Shown here piece after piece: positions 34,135 to 42,548 of a stretch of 49,438 nt of DNA. The translations under genes and the position numbers were made by a program. The stretch is from Leptospira chreensis. GTDB lineage: Bacteria > Spirochaetota > Leptospiria > Leptospirales > Leptospiraceae. The notes beneath the pieces were generated by a model. That model searched no databases. It was given only the letters and a program-made list of their open reading frames with translations, and had not been told where the DNA came from. Every line of letters begins with the position of its first letter. Positions within the stretch are counted from its first letter, which is position 1. Location of the stretch: NCBI RefSeq assembly GCF_016919165.1, contig NZ_JAFFPS010000065.1:1-49438 (forward strand). Direction: 5' to 3'.

Positions 34135-35433
34135 TTAGGAAATTACAAATTTCTGTGAGTCGCGAAACAAATTGATTTCTGGAGCCATTGATTTTACATA
34201 ACGATCAAAGTATAACATTTGTTTCATGAGTAGTGCAAACTCTCTTGGGATTTTGAGCCCATTCTTTTCTGCAATTTCCTTCATGTCGAACATGATTCGG
34301 TTCACCCTAGATTCGTCAAACATCTCATTGTCGGTCAAATGAACGTATACAGATTCTAATTCATTAAAAACTGAATCGAGTTCTTTTGCAAGAACAGTGG
34401 GATTTACGCCACTATCTGTGGAATCCATCTCTACCAAACCTTGGGCTACGAGAGTCGGTTCCCCAATCCCAATGCCTTGGGTAAATAACATAAGTCCTTT
34501 CCAAATTTTAGGAGAGATCCTTCCTACAATTCCAAAATCAATAAATCCAATCGATCCATCTTTTAGAATCATTAAATTTCCTGCATGGACATCGGCGTGG
34601 AAAAAACCTTGGTTGGATAAAGAAGAAAACCAAATCTCTAAGGCATCACTTAGAACCTTTCTAGGATTGTTTGTGAATTTACGAAGTCCCGCTTCATCGG
34701 TGATGGGAACTCCATAGAATCTTTCCATGGTCAAAACTTTTTTGGAGGAGAGTGTATGATACACTCTCGGAACTCTGGCTCTTTCTTCTTTCACACGTAA
34801 AAGATATTCTTCAAACTCTTCAATATTTTTGGCCTCTTGGATGAAGTCGATTTCTTGTAAAATAGAGATTTGGAATTCTTCAAACATGGCAGTGAGTCCT
34901 GATTTTTTAAATTCAGGAGCAATGAGTGCTAAAATTTTAGTTAGGACTCCTAGTATCTGCATGTCGGTTTTTAAGGTTAGGTGGACATCTGGCCTTTGGA
35001 CTTTGACAACCACATCCAATCCTTCTTTGGTAACCGCCGCATGGACTTGGGCAATGGAAGCAGAGGCAAGAGGGGTTTCTTCAAAGCTATGGAATAAAGA
35101 TTCTAATTTCCCACCCAATTCCCGTTCTACGGAGGAACGAATGTCTCGGAAAGCTACGGGACGGACGGAGTCCAAACAGGCCTGCATTTCTTCTACATAC
35201 TCCTTGGGAAAGAGAGATGGGGCGCTCGCAATGAACTGGCCGAGTTTGATATAGGTGGCACCGAGGTTGGAAAAGGCTTCCCTTAGGGTGATGGCGACCT
35301 CTCTGTGGTTGGGTTCTCCCTTGGCCAGTTGGGTGAGGATTCCAAATGCTTTGGAGGTGAAGACAAAACTGGAATGGGCGACTCGAAGGCTGGATTGCCA
35401 ACCGAAAGAAACTAGTTCAGAAAGGGATTCCAT
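34135..35433 (-). CDS. ABC1/UbiB-family atypical kinase-like protein
   Basis: 432-residue member of the ABC1 (UbiB/ADCK) atypical kinase family, linked to quinone or lipid metabolism. It has the family KxGQ motif (YIKLGQFIASAPSLFP, about 59-74), the alanine-rich loop PLASASIAQVH, the invariant Lys in VVVKVQRPD, catalytic-loop FHADVHAGNLMI and metal-binding FIDFGIVG. It lacks the C-terminal two-TM anchor of UbiB, so it may be soluble or peripheral. It is the first gene of a likely ubiB-like/feoA/feoB/neuB-like transcript. An 85-base inverted-repeat element lies just upstream of its start. Confidence 0.85.
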   Translation of the reverse strand: MESLSELVSFGWQSSLRVAHSSFVFTSKAFGILTQLAKGEPNHREVAITLREAFSNLGATYIKLGQFIASAPSLFPKEYVEEMQACLDSVRPVAFRDIRSSVERELGGKLESLFHSFEETPLASASIAQVHAAVTKEGLDVVVKVQRPDVHLTLKTDMQILGVLTKILALIAPEFKKSGLTAMFEEFQISILQEIDFIQEAKNIEEFEEYLLRVKEERARVPRVYHTLSSKKVLTMERFYGVPITDEAGLRKFTNNPRKVLSDALEIWFSSLSNQGFFHADVHAGNLMILKDGSIGFIDFGIVGRISPKIWKGLMLFTQGIGIGEPTLVAQGLVEMDSTDSGVNPTVLAKELDSVFNELESVYVHLTDNEMFDESRVNRIMFDMKEIAEKNGLKIPREFALLMKQMLYFDRYVKSMAPEINLFRDSQKFVIS

Positions 35434-35441
35434 ACGCCCTA

Positions 35442-35526
35442 GTTTGAGACCTAAATGGGGATTGGAAACGAGAAAATCCCCTTCGCTTCTGCAATTGAAA
35501 TAGAGTTGCAGGATTAGGTCTCAAAC
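35442..35526. other. 85-nt inverted-repeat element, predicted three-way junction
   Basis: Outer stem of 13 perfect base pairs (GTTTGAGACCTAA at 35442-35454, TTAGGTCTCAAAC at 35514-35526) enclosing two hairpins: GGGGATT/AATCCCC (35457-35463 with 35475-35481) and CTGCAA/TTGCAG (35489-35494 with 35506-35511, extendable to 8 or 9 pairs with G-U). Junction linkers are only two, six and one bases. It fills the intergenic space between the divergent UbiB-like and XPB-like genes and lies 8 and 22 bases from their start codons. It could be a cis-regulatory RNA on either strand, a small RNA, or a MITE-like element with terminal repeats. I do not recognise a known riboswitch class. Confidence 0.6.
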
Positions 35527-35548
35527 AAAAACTTATCAAATCGCACCC

Positions 35549-37549
35549 ATGAGCCAAGAAACCGTCCTGTACCAAGAGTTAGAGAAACTCGATCTCAACG
35601 AGATCAAAAAAATCGCAAGCCTTTGGAACATCCAAAAGATCCCGGGAAAGGACAAAAAATCGACAATTTTGGGCCTCATCGAGACTTTCCAGAACGAGTT
35701 TTACCTAAAAGGGGTTCTGGAAAAGTTCACACCTCTACAAGTCAATATTCTGACATCCATACTTAAAAATAAAGGAGTGATGACACTCGGAGAAATTTCG
35801 AGAAAGGTCAACATTCCACCAATCAACGTGGAGATGGAACTCAACGTTCTCAGAAAGTACTATCTTCTTTACCAAAGAAAGAACCGCGAACGCCTAACAA
35901 ACAATTTAGACAAATACCATACTTATGATGAATACTTAAGACTCATCAAAGTAGAGACAAATCCAAAAGGTGAGAAGTTTAAATTCTCTATTGAGAAGGC
36001 TTTACACAAAGCAACTCTTGCAGAACTTCCCGATGAATGGAAAGAAGTTGTTGGTGCAAAAAAAAGCGAACCAATCGAAACATTCTTAAAGAATGCCTTA
36101 GCTCCAGAGTTCCTTCAAAAGTTAATTGAAGAACTTTCTGATTTTGACAAAGATATCCTTCACCAAATTTACATTCATGGTGGTGTGATTGAAGCGGATA
36201 CGATCCGTAACTATATCACTGTGAACCGAGGTAGGTTTGAACAAACCATCCCTCATTTAACATCGCTATATCTTGTTCGTGATTTATATTATGTAGAAGA
36301 TAAATTCATTCGGGTCATTGTGATTCCGAAAGAGATTTTAGATCACTTACAATTTTCTCCTATTCTACCTCCGGTAAAAAAAGGAACACGTGTTCGTCAG
36401 GAAAAAATTTCGGCCAATGGTCTTGATTTTTTCTTAAACGTAAAGAAACTCATTTCTTATATTTCACGGAAAGGTTTGAATCTTGCAAAATCAGGAAAAA
36501 TCAAACAGGCAGATCACAAAAGAACGGAAACAGAACTTTTATCTCCTGATATAGAAATTTTCCCTGAAAAAAGCCAAGTTTATCAAATTGAACTCATTCT
36601 CCCTATCTTAAAACTTTTGGGTTATGTAGATATCAAAGGTGAGAATGTAATTCTTGTTCAAGAAACAGATGAATTTCTAAAGAAAGACATTTTTGAAATC
36701 ATGAAACTTGTCATTCATGAAGTCAATGAAGCAAGAACTCGACGTCTCAATCCTGCGGAAGTATTTACAGCAACAGAAGTTCCTTTTTATGAAAAAGGAA
36801 TTTTGGATAAAACTGTAAAACTCATTATGGCACACGGAAAGATCAACACATCCGTTATCTTTTCTCATATCATTCGTGACCATTTGGTTTTTTCAGCTAC
36901 CTTCCAAATCAAAACTTATGAAGAAGATTTGGCAGACTTACGAAAAGAAATCATCTCTGCTATTTTCTATTTACAGCTGTTTGGTCTCATCGAAGTGGAA
37001 TACCCGCAACGAAACTTGAGCCTTTCGGAACTTGGTGCTCATTACTTCAATCATGAAGCGCTGGTGACAGTTACAGAAAAAGGTGGAATCACCATCAACC
37101 CTGACTTCTCGATCATTGCGTTCCCAGATCGAGTGTCTTTGAATGGAATCCACTTATTAAAAGCCTTCTGTGAATTGAAAGATTACGACAGAGTTTATAC
37201 TTTTTTGCTTACTAAAGATAGTTTCCAATTGGGAATTTTACTTGGTTACGACAAAGAAACGTTCATTCAGTTTTTAAGAGAATCGTCAAAAGCGGATCTT
37301 GCGCAAAACTTACTCTTCTTACTGGATGATTGGGGTAACAACTTACCAATCGTAACCATTACAGAAGATTCCGTTCTTCTTAGGACTAAAGACTCACAAG
37401 TGATGGAACTCCTCCTTGGTCAAATTAAAGGTAAGAAGTTTGTATTGGAAGAAGTAAGTCCTACGGGAATCATCATTGAGAAATCAAAGGTGATGGAAGT
37501 GATTGCGATTTCAGAAAAATTAAATATGATCATCCGATTGAATCGGTAG
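35549..37549 (+). CDS. Stand-alone XPB/Ssl2 helicase-associated-domain-like protein
   Basis: 666-residue cytoplasmic protein without Walker motifs. The first 130 residues contain a SAP-like start and a winged helix ([20 protein letters not shown]). The C-terminal part (about 515-620) with [20 protein letters not shown] and [20 protein letters not shown] and [15 protein letters not shown] resembles the helicase-associated domain found N-terminal to XPB/Ssl2-like helicases (Helicase_C_3 type). In some bacteria such regions occur as separate proteins; its role, perhaps with an XPB-type helicase encoded elsewhere, is inferred. No clear Shine-Dalgarno precedes the ATG, and the inverted-repeat element ends 22 bases upstream. 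Confidence 0.68.
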   Translation: MSQETVLYQELEKLDLNEIKKIASLWNIQKIPGKDKKSTILGLIETFQNEFYLKGVLEKFTPLQVNILTSILKNKGVMTLGEISRKVNIPPINVEMELNVLRKYYLLYQRKNRERLTNNLDKYHTYDEYLRLIKVETNPKGEKFKFSIEKALHKATLAELPDEWKEVVGAKKSEPIETFLKNALAPEFLQKLIEELSDFDKDILHQIYIHGGVIEADTIRNYITVNRGRFEQTIPHLTSLYLVRDLYYVEDKFIRVIVIPKEILDHLQFSPILPPVKKGTRVRQEKISANGLDFFLNVKKLISYISRKGLNLAKSGKIKQADHKRTETELLSPDIEIFPEKSQVYQIELILPILKLLGYVDIKGENVILVQETDEFLKKDIFEIMKLVIHEVNEARTRRLNPAEVFTATEVPFYEKGILDKTVKLIMAHGKINTSVIFSHIIRDHLVFSATFQIKTYEEDLADLRKEIISAIFYLQLFGLIEVEYPQRNLSLSELGAHYFNHEALVTVTEKGGITINPDFSIIAFPDRVSLNGIHLLKAFCELKDYDRVYTFLLTKDSFQLGILLGYDKETFIQFLRESSKADLAQNLLFLLDDWGNNLPIVTITEDSVLLRTKDSQVMELLLGQIKGKKFVLEEVSPTGIIIEKSKVMEVIAISEKLNMIIRLNR

Positions 37550-37567
37550 TTAAAAACTAAATCATAT

Positions 37568-37597
37568 AAAAAAAGACCAACAAAGGTTGGCCTTTTT
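37568..37597. terminator. Bidirectional terminator hairpin
   Basis: AAAAAAAGACCAAC / GTTGGCCTTTTT stem between convergent genes. As at 12093, one pair is G-U on the minus strand and A-C on the plus strand, so it fits the minus-strand transcript best. The arms GACCAAC and GTTGGCC match that other terminator. Confidence 0.7.
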
Positions 37598-37630
37598 GAC
37601 AGGAATAAGCCTCATCCGAAACGATGGGGC

Positions 37631-37927
37631 TTATTTTTTTTCGCCGACAGTGAGTTCCGGATCTGTGACTTTGATTTTGTTTTTAAAATCCCATTTGCGA
37701 AAGGGAGAGACTGCATCCAAACGTTCTTGGGTTACAAAGAACAATCTTTCTCCGTATTTAACAAGCCCACCCTTATAATAAGCATACTTCGTTTTGTGGT
37801 CTACCATTCCCACTTCCACGACCTTATTCCAATCTTCGCAGGTTTTTAAAGAAGGTACCTTTCGGAGATACAATTCCTTAATTGAGTTTTCTTTCACCGC
37901 ATCGCGAAGTATTTTTTCCCATTCCAT
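37631..37927 (-). CDS. Small protein of unknown function
   Basis: 98-residue basic cytoplasmic protein with no recognised motif. KTCEDWNKVVEVGMVDHKTK and YYKGGLVKYGERLFFVTQERL suggest a small alpha/beta fold. It lies 45 bases downstream of lnt, and a terminator follows, so it is probably the last gene of the lipase-foldase-lnt transcript. I do not recognise the family. Confidence 0.6.
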   Translation of the reverse strand: MEWEKILRDAVKENSIKELYLRKVPSLKTCEDWNKVVEVGMVDHKTKYAYYKGGLVKYGERLFFVTQERLDAVSPFRKWDFKNKIKVTDPELTVGEKK

Positions 37928-37972
37928 ATTCGAATAGCCTTTCTTTCCTTACCTAAATTTCAATTTCATTTT

Positions 37973-39574
37973 TCATTTTATGGTGAGTATCGGACGAGGA
38001 CTACGGAAAAAAACCAAAAATAGAAGAAAAACGGCCATGAATCGCCAAGGACTTGGCCCGAATTGGATATAGGGAGTTGTTCTTTCTTTCTCCACTGTCG
38101 GTAGATCCAAATATCCAACGGCTTTTTGGAATGTTTGTAATTCTCCCATCATCTCTCGGCCCCATGGATCATAGGCCGTTGTGAGGCCAGTGACTGCTAC
38201 GCGGACAACGGGTCTACCTGATTCAATCGAACGAAGCCTTCCTGCCCCTGCATGTTGTTTGGTTTCAGTTTGGCTTTCAAACCAAGAATCATTGGTGAGA
38301 TTGAGAATGAATTCCGAAGGACTTTGTTTCATGGTTTGACGAAGCAAATCAGGGTATAAAATTTCATAACAGATGAGCGGACTAAATGTAACCGTTTCTC
38401 CTGTTTTTGTTTGAAATCTTAAAGCATCTGTTAGTTTTCCTGGAACGTGCCTGCTTGTTTCAGGAAAGAGGGAACGTAACCAAGGAAGTTCTTTTTCTAC
38501 CGGTAAATATTCCCCAAAGGGAAGTAGGATTTGTTTATACCTTCGCTCCGCCACCATAGAGAGGGGATGGAGTAGGGTGAGGGAGTTTCTCGACCCCTCG
38601 TCCGAAACTAATTCATTAAAAACAAGAGGGGTATTGCCAATACGAACTAAACTTTCGGTAACATCCGCAAAACTTTTGCTATATGTGGAATGGGAATCTT
38701 TGGAATCCAATGTTCCTAGGAAAGGGATTGCCGATTCGGGCAAAATCAGTAAATCAATGGGTTTTGGAGTATTGCGAATGGCTTCCAGGCCAATATCATA
38801 TACCGATTGGATGGTTTTTGTCATCCAAACTTGATTTTCTTGGATTTCTCTTTTCGCATACTTTGTGTTTGGTTGCAGTAAAACTAGGTGGATGGTGGGT
38901 CCTTGGGGGATGGTTTCTGCAAGAAAGTATAAGTTGATACAGAAAAAACAAAATATCGGGAAAAGATACTTTGTATATCCCCGAAATCCTTTTTCCGATT
39001 TTAGAAGCATCAGATATAACAATGAAACAGAGAGGACGGATACAAAACCGAGTACTTCCACTCCGAACCTTGCCATCTGACGCCAAAGGATATTGTTTCG
39101 AAACAAATCTCCCCAATATACGGGAAAAACCATGGGAGAAACCCAATCAGAGATTAAGAATAAGGAAGGGATCACCAGTAAAAAGAAATAAGAGTCTTTG
39201 ATGGTTTTATATCTCGTGAGAAAAACAGATCCAAAAAAAACAATTCCTATCTTATAAAAAGAAACAAAAGCATAAACTAAAAAGAGGAGGGAAGATACTA
39301 CTATCCCTTGTCCAGAAATATTACGAATGGCATTCCAAATCCAATGGAAACTAGTGAGGGTCACAAGACTAGAAAACAGGACAGTCGCAACTAACGTGTA
39401 TTTGATGTTATTCTGTTTTGTGAGTTGTTTGATGAAATATAAGAGAAGGAAGAGACAAAGAAACCCCGCGGAAGTGAATCCGAAGGGTTCGAGGGCCAGT
39501 GCAAATAAACAAGCAACTGGAAAGAGTAATAGAAGTGGGTGTTTAATTTGTGGAATTTTTGAGTGTTTTCTCAT
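37973..39574 (-). CDS. lnt: Apolipoprotein N-acyltransferase
   Basis: 533-residue inner-membrane enzyme that adds the third acyl chain to lipoproteins. Several TM helices fill the N-terminal 215 residues (ACLFALALEPFGFTSAGFL is typical). The nitrilase-like periplasmic domain contains the catalytic triad context: Glu in LLILPESAIP, Lys in RRYKQILLPFGEYLP, and Cys in SPLICYEILYPDLL. A last TM helix closes the protein near 510-525. Length and motifs are normal. It overlaps the foldase gene by 32 bases. Leptospira are known to carry more than one Lnt-like gene, so this may not be the only copy. Confidence 0.9.
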   Translation of the reverse strand: MRKHSKIPQIKHPLLLLFPVACLFALALEPFGFTSAGFLCLFLLLYFIKQLTKQNNIKYTLVATVLFSSLVTLTSFHWIWNAIRNISGQGIVVSSLLFLVYAFVSFYKIGIVFFGSVFLTRYKTIKDSYFFLLVIPSLFLISDWVSPMVFPVYWGDLFRNNILWRQMARFGVEVLGFVSVLSVSLLYLMLLKSEKGFRGYTKYLFPIFCFFCINLYFLAETIPQGPTIHLVLLQPNTKYAKREIQENQVWMTKTIQSVYDIGLEAIRNTPKPIDLLILPESAIPFLGTLDSKDSHSTYSKSFADVTESLVRIGNTPLVFNELVSDEGSRNSLTLLHPLSMVAERRYKQILLPFGEYLPVEKELPWLRSLFPETSRHVPGKLTDALRFQTKTGETVTFSPLICYEILYPDLLRQTMKQSPSEFILNLTNDSWFESQTETKQHAGAGRLRSIESGRPVVRVAVTGLTTAYDPWGREMMGELQTFQKAVGYLDLPTVEKERTTPYIQFGPSPWRFMAVFLLFLVFFRSPRPILTIK

Positions 39575-40592
39575 ATTCCAATCTTCTTGAATATTCCTCT
39601 GCCAATTCCTTACTACCTAAGGTTTGGACTCGCAGTTCCATCAATTTTTTTTCGCGTTCGGAGTTTGAAAGGTTCGGATTGTCTTTGAGTAAGTTTTTTT
39701 CTTCCACTTCGAGTTTGGAGATTTTTTCCTCTTCTTCTTTCATCTCTCGTAAAACTTTTTCCATTCGGTCGTTTCCATCTTTTCCGAAGTAACGAATCCG
39801 AACTTCTTTTTCTTTGGTTTCACGTTCTGTACCAGATAACTTAGAAAGTTCGTTTTGTCTCAGATCCATTTCTGTTTCAAACTTATCAAACTTGGGTTCT
39901 CTTGCGGCCACTGCATCATAAAAAGAACCAAAGGATTTTTTACGATAGTCTTCATACAAACGAATCCTTTCTTCTGCTTTTATATTTTTGGTTTCATCTA
40001 AGAAGTTCTTTCGATTGAAACTAAAATCTGCAGTTGCTTCTTCTAATCCAAAGATCAGTTCTGCATCTTCTTTATCAAAATACTTGCGACGAAGTTGTTT
40101 GATTTGTTCATACCTTTCTTGGTTGGTATAGGATTTGCTCGACGGATCCAAATTCACCATCGCTTCTTCATACTTTAAGTAATTGGAAAGCATGGATACG
40201 AGTCGTTTTGCCTCTTCTCCACCATACTCATTTTGAATGAAGGCTTTGATATATTCATGGCATTGTTCTCTAGTGCTTCCTTCCGGACATTGCCGACGTA
40301 AACTCCAGAGTTCGGAGATTAAATTTAATTCTCCCGATTTGGCGCGGGATAGGATTTCATCGAAACGCAAAAACTGTCCATCGGCGGAGAAGATGGTCTT
40401 TGCTGATTCTAAATAAAAGGGATCGACGGAGAATCCGTCACTTTGTGTGCGAAAGTAAGATTCTGCTTTGTCATTTGGATTTTCGTCGTTAGCTGTTTCC
40501 ATTTGGTTGGGGCTTATGATGCGAAAGGCAATGTAGACAAGGAGTAAGGCTCCAATGCCGTAACTGAGGTAACGTAAATTTTTAACATTCAT
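39543..40592 (-). CDS. Lipase-specific foldase (LifO) family protein
   Basis: 349-residue membrane-anchored protein, the usual length of Lif. One N-terminal TM (about 9-24: YGIGALLLVYIAFRII) is followed by a variable linker and a long, nearly all-helical charged region (100-345), as in the helical arms of Lif that wrap the lipase. The segment FLRFDEILSRAKSGE aligns with the Lif signature (RxxFDYxLSAxGE) with substitutions. The gene directly downstream of a family I lipase is the standard lip-lif arrangement, which supports the call more than the divergent sequence. Start 40592 is preferred over 40649 because the latter lies in the lipase terminator. Confidence 0.68.
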   Translation of the reverse strand: MNVKNLRYLSYGIGALLLVYIAFRIISPNQMETANDENPNDKAESYFRTQSDGFSVDPFYLESAKTIFSADGQFLRFDEILSRAKSGELNLISELWSLRRQCPEGSTREQCHEYIKAFIQNEYGGEEAKRLVSMLSNYLKYEEAMVNLDPSSKSYTNQERYEQIKQLRRKYFDKEDAELIFGLEEATADFSFNRKNFLDETKNIKAEERIRLYEDYRKKSFGSFYDAVAAREPKFDKFETEMDLRQNELSKLSGTERETKEKEVRIRYFGKDGNDRMEKVLREMKEEEEKISKLEVEEKNLLKDNPNLSNSEREKKLMELRVQTLGSKELAEEYSRRLEYEKTLKNSTN

Positions 40593-40643
40593 GGGAGATG
40601 GTATCGTAGTAAAGGATGGGTTTGCACTTCTGGAAACAAAAAA

Positions 40644-40663
40644 ACCCAAGCAAATGCTTGGGT
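40644..40663 (-). terminator. Terminator hairpin after the lipase gene
   Basis: ACCCAAGC-AAAT-GCTTGGGT, with a T-run on the minus strand immediately after the stem. It lies between the lipase and its foldase, so foldase and lnt expression would depend on read-through or another promoter. Confidence 0.75.
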
Positions 40664-40687
40664 CTCCTTAAAAAACTTCAGGAATAT

Positions 40688-41617
40688 TTACTGATTTGCC
40701 TTCATGTTGGAAGCCATGTTCAAGTAGAAACCTTCCACATCATACCAAAGACTTCCAGAACGGAGAGTGTTGGATACTTGTAAGTGGTCGATCCCTGTAG
40801 TGAAGATTCCATAAGAAGGTCCACCTTTCCAAGTTCCCCATTTTTGTGATGAAAGTGGAACGAGTCCATCGTTAGTAAATCCTTGTCCTTGGAAAAGTCC
40901 ACCAGCCCCACAAGCAGGGTGAAGGATTCCCATAAGAGGGTGTTGGATGAGGTCAGGGATAGTGATAGAAGATCCGTAAGAGAAATACTTCACACCTGAT
41001 TTGTTCGGAGTGTATCCGTTAAAAGCTACGAGTCCTTCTTTGGATAAGGAAGAAAGAGCTGCAAGAGCATTTTGTTGGTTGGTTCCACCGTAAACGATTT
41101 TAACAAGAGTTTCTACAACACTGGCAACGAACGGTTGGATCCAACCTGGAAGAACTGTTTTTACGATGTCTGCGATGGGTGATCCGTAGTGTGGAGTGTT
41201 AAGAGTCGTGAGAGTTGCTGTGCGACCAGAAAGTCCTAGGTTGGAAACCATATAACGGCTATCGAGTCCCCCTTGGGAGTGGCCGAGAATGTGGAATTTT
41301 CCAGTGTAGTTAGTAGCCGCAGAATAAGTAAGAATGGCTGCTTTTAATTCTTGTGCACGCACTTCGTTGGAGTTGGCTGCAGTTTTTCCGGGAGCAAATA
41401 CGGTAGCTCCTTGGCTTCTGAGGTAATCGTCGGTTCCACCCCAGTAGTTTACGATGCTGATGATTCCGCCGGAGTTTTCGCCCCAACCAAAAAGGCCATG
41501 AGAAAGGATGATAGGATAAGTGCCTGAGAGCGGCTTGGAAGAAGAACCGGAACTAGCGAGAACGGGTGTTGCTAAAGCAACTGTGATAAAAATGGCTAAA
41601 AGACCTTTTCGGATCAT
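40688..41617 (-). CDS. Secreted triacylglycerol lipase, family I
   Basis: 309-residue exported lipase similar to the Pseudomonas/Burkholderia family I enzymes. A signal peptide (IRKGLLAIFITVALATPVLA) is followed by the oxyanion motif ILSHGLFGWG, the nucleophile Ser114 in ILGHSQGGLDSRYM, TLNTPHYGSPIADIV, and the catalytic His in GIDHLQVSNTL. The Asp is probably in GFTNDGLVPL. ATG 41617 follows AGAGGTG; a longer frame to 41659 lacks support. The foldase gene follows, as for lipases that need help to fold in the periplasm. A palindrome and a TetR gene lie on the other side, suggesting control. Confidence 0.9.
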   Translation of the reverse strand: MIRKGLLAIFITVALATPVLASSGSSSKPLSGTYPIILSHGLFGWGENSGGIISIVNYWGGTDDYLRSQGATVFAPGKTAANSNEVRAQELKAAILTYSAATNYTGKFHILGHSQGGLDSRYMVSNLGLSGRTATLTTLNTPHYGSPIADIVKTVLPGWIQPFVASVVETLVKIVYGGTNQQNALAALSSLSKEGLVAFNGYTPNKSGVKYFSYGSSITIPDLIQHPLMGILHPACGAGGLFQGQGFTNDGLVPLSSQKWGTWKGGPSYGIFTTGIDHLQVSNTLRSGSLWYDVEGFYLNMASNMKANQ

Positions 41618-41725
41618 AAATATTTCACCTCTGAATTTTCTAAGATAAAACTGTGTCAATTTGACTTATTTGAGGCAAGGATATTTTTCCTGGCATTTAG
41701 AAAAAAAGTCGAAGTTTTGTAATAA

Positions 41726-41739
41726 TTGAACGCGTTCAA
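41726..41739. promoter_or_regulatory. Perfect palindrome TTGAACGCGTTCAA
   Basis: 14-base perfect palindrome in the 170-base space between the divergent lipase and TetR genes. Its size and position, 52 bases before the TetR start, are typical of TetR-family operators, so autoregulation and control of the lipase cluster are inferred. Confidence 0.6.
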
Positions 41740-41790
41740 AAATTGATTGTCTTGGTTGGGATCGCAGGTTCTTTTAGATTCTAGAAATTT

Positions 41791-42504
41791 ATGCCTCATT
41801 CCGTTCCTAAAAAAATCTCTCACCAAACATCAATAAAACGAGAAATCACGAAAGAGAGGATTTATAATGCTGCGATCAGTTTATTTCAAAAAGAGGGGTA
41901 CGAACTTGCGACGATGCGCCGGATTGCTAAAGAGGCTCGAGTTTCCTTAGGACTTACCTATTATCATTTCAAAACAAAAGAAGAGATTGTTTTACATTTC
42001 TATAGAGAATCACAAATTGAAGTCAAACAACTCGCCACCCAGTTTTTTAAAACCACAAGGGATTTTAAAACAAGACTCAAATACATCATCCTAACTCAGT
42101 TGGAAATTTTTTCTGAGTCTAAAATGTTTTTACAAGTATTGGCAAGACATGCGGGAGATCCAAGCCATTCCCTATCTCCCTTCAGTCCAGAGACAACTCT
42201 CATCAGGGAAGAAGCAGTGGGGATCATTCGTGATGCTCTGGAGACATCGAATTTAAAAATAAGAGAGGACCTCGCCAATGTTTTACCCGAGTTACTTTGG
42301 ATGGAACAAATGGGACTTATCTATTTTTGGCTCTCTGATTCTTCCAAGTCGTATATCAATACAAAACTTCTAATGAATGATTCCTTAGAATTGACATTCA
42401 AACTGATCAAACTTTCTAATTTTCCTTTGTTTAAAAATGTGATGGGTCCTATCTTTCGGATGTTTCGATTGGTCAAAGGAAATCCCATTACCAAAAACCG
42501 TTAA
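41791..42504 (+). CDS. TetR-family transcriptional regulator
   Basis: 237-residue regulator. An N-terminal TetR helix-turn-helix (about 22-66) includes IYNAAISLFQKEGYELATM, IAKEARVSLGLTYYHFKTKE and EIVLHF. The C-terminal ligand and dimer region is not assignable to a ligand class. It is divergent from the lipase-foldase-lnt cluster with the palindrome between them, so a fatty-acid or lipid signal is plausible but unproven. The TPM-domain gene follows in the same direction 44 bases later and could be co-transcribed. Confidence 0.87.
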   Translation: MPHSVPKKISHQTSIKREITKERIYNAAISLFQKEGYELATMRRIAKEARVSLGLTYYHFKTKEEIVLHFYRESQIEVKQLATQFFKTTRDFKTRLKYIILTQLEIFSESKMFLQVLARHAGDPSHSLSPFSPETTLIREEAVGIIRDALETSNLKIREDLANVLPELLWMEQMGLIYFWLSDSSKSYINTKLLMNDSLELTFKLIKLSNFPLFKNVMGPIFRMFRLVKGNPITKNR

Positions 42505-42548
42505 AACTATTCTTGCCAAAAAGAAAATGTTTCGGTAAGATCTGTCGC

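Noticed and set aside
35442..35526. Hammerhead ribozyme or known riboswitch as explanation of the three-way junction
   Set aside because: The CUGANGA and GAAA core of hammerheads is absent on both strands, and no TPP, purine or cobalamin consensus is visible.
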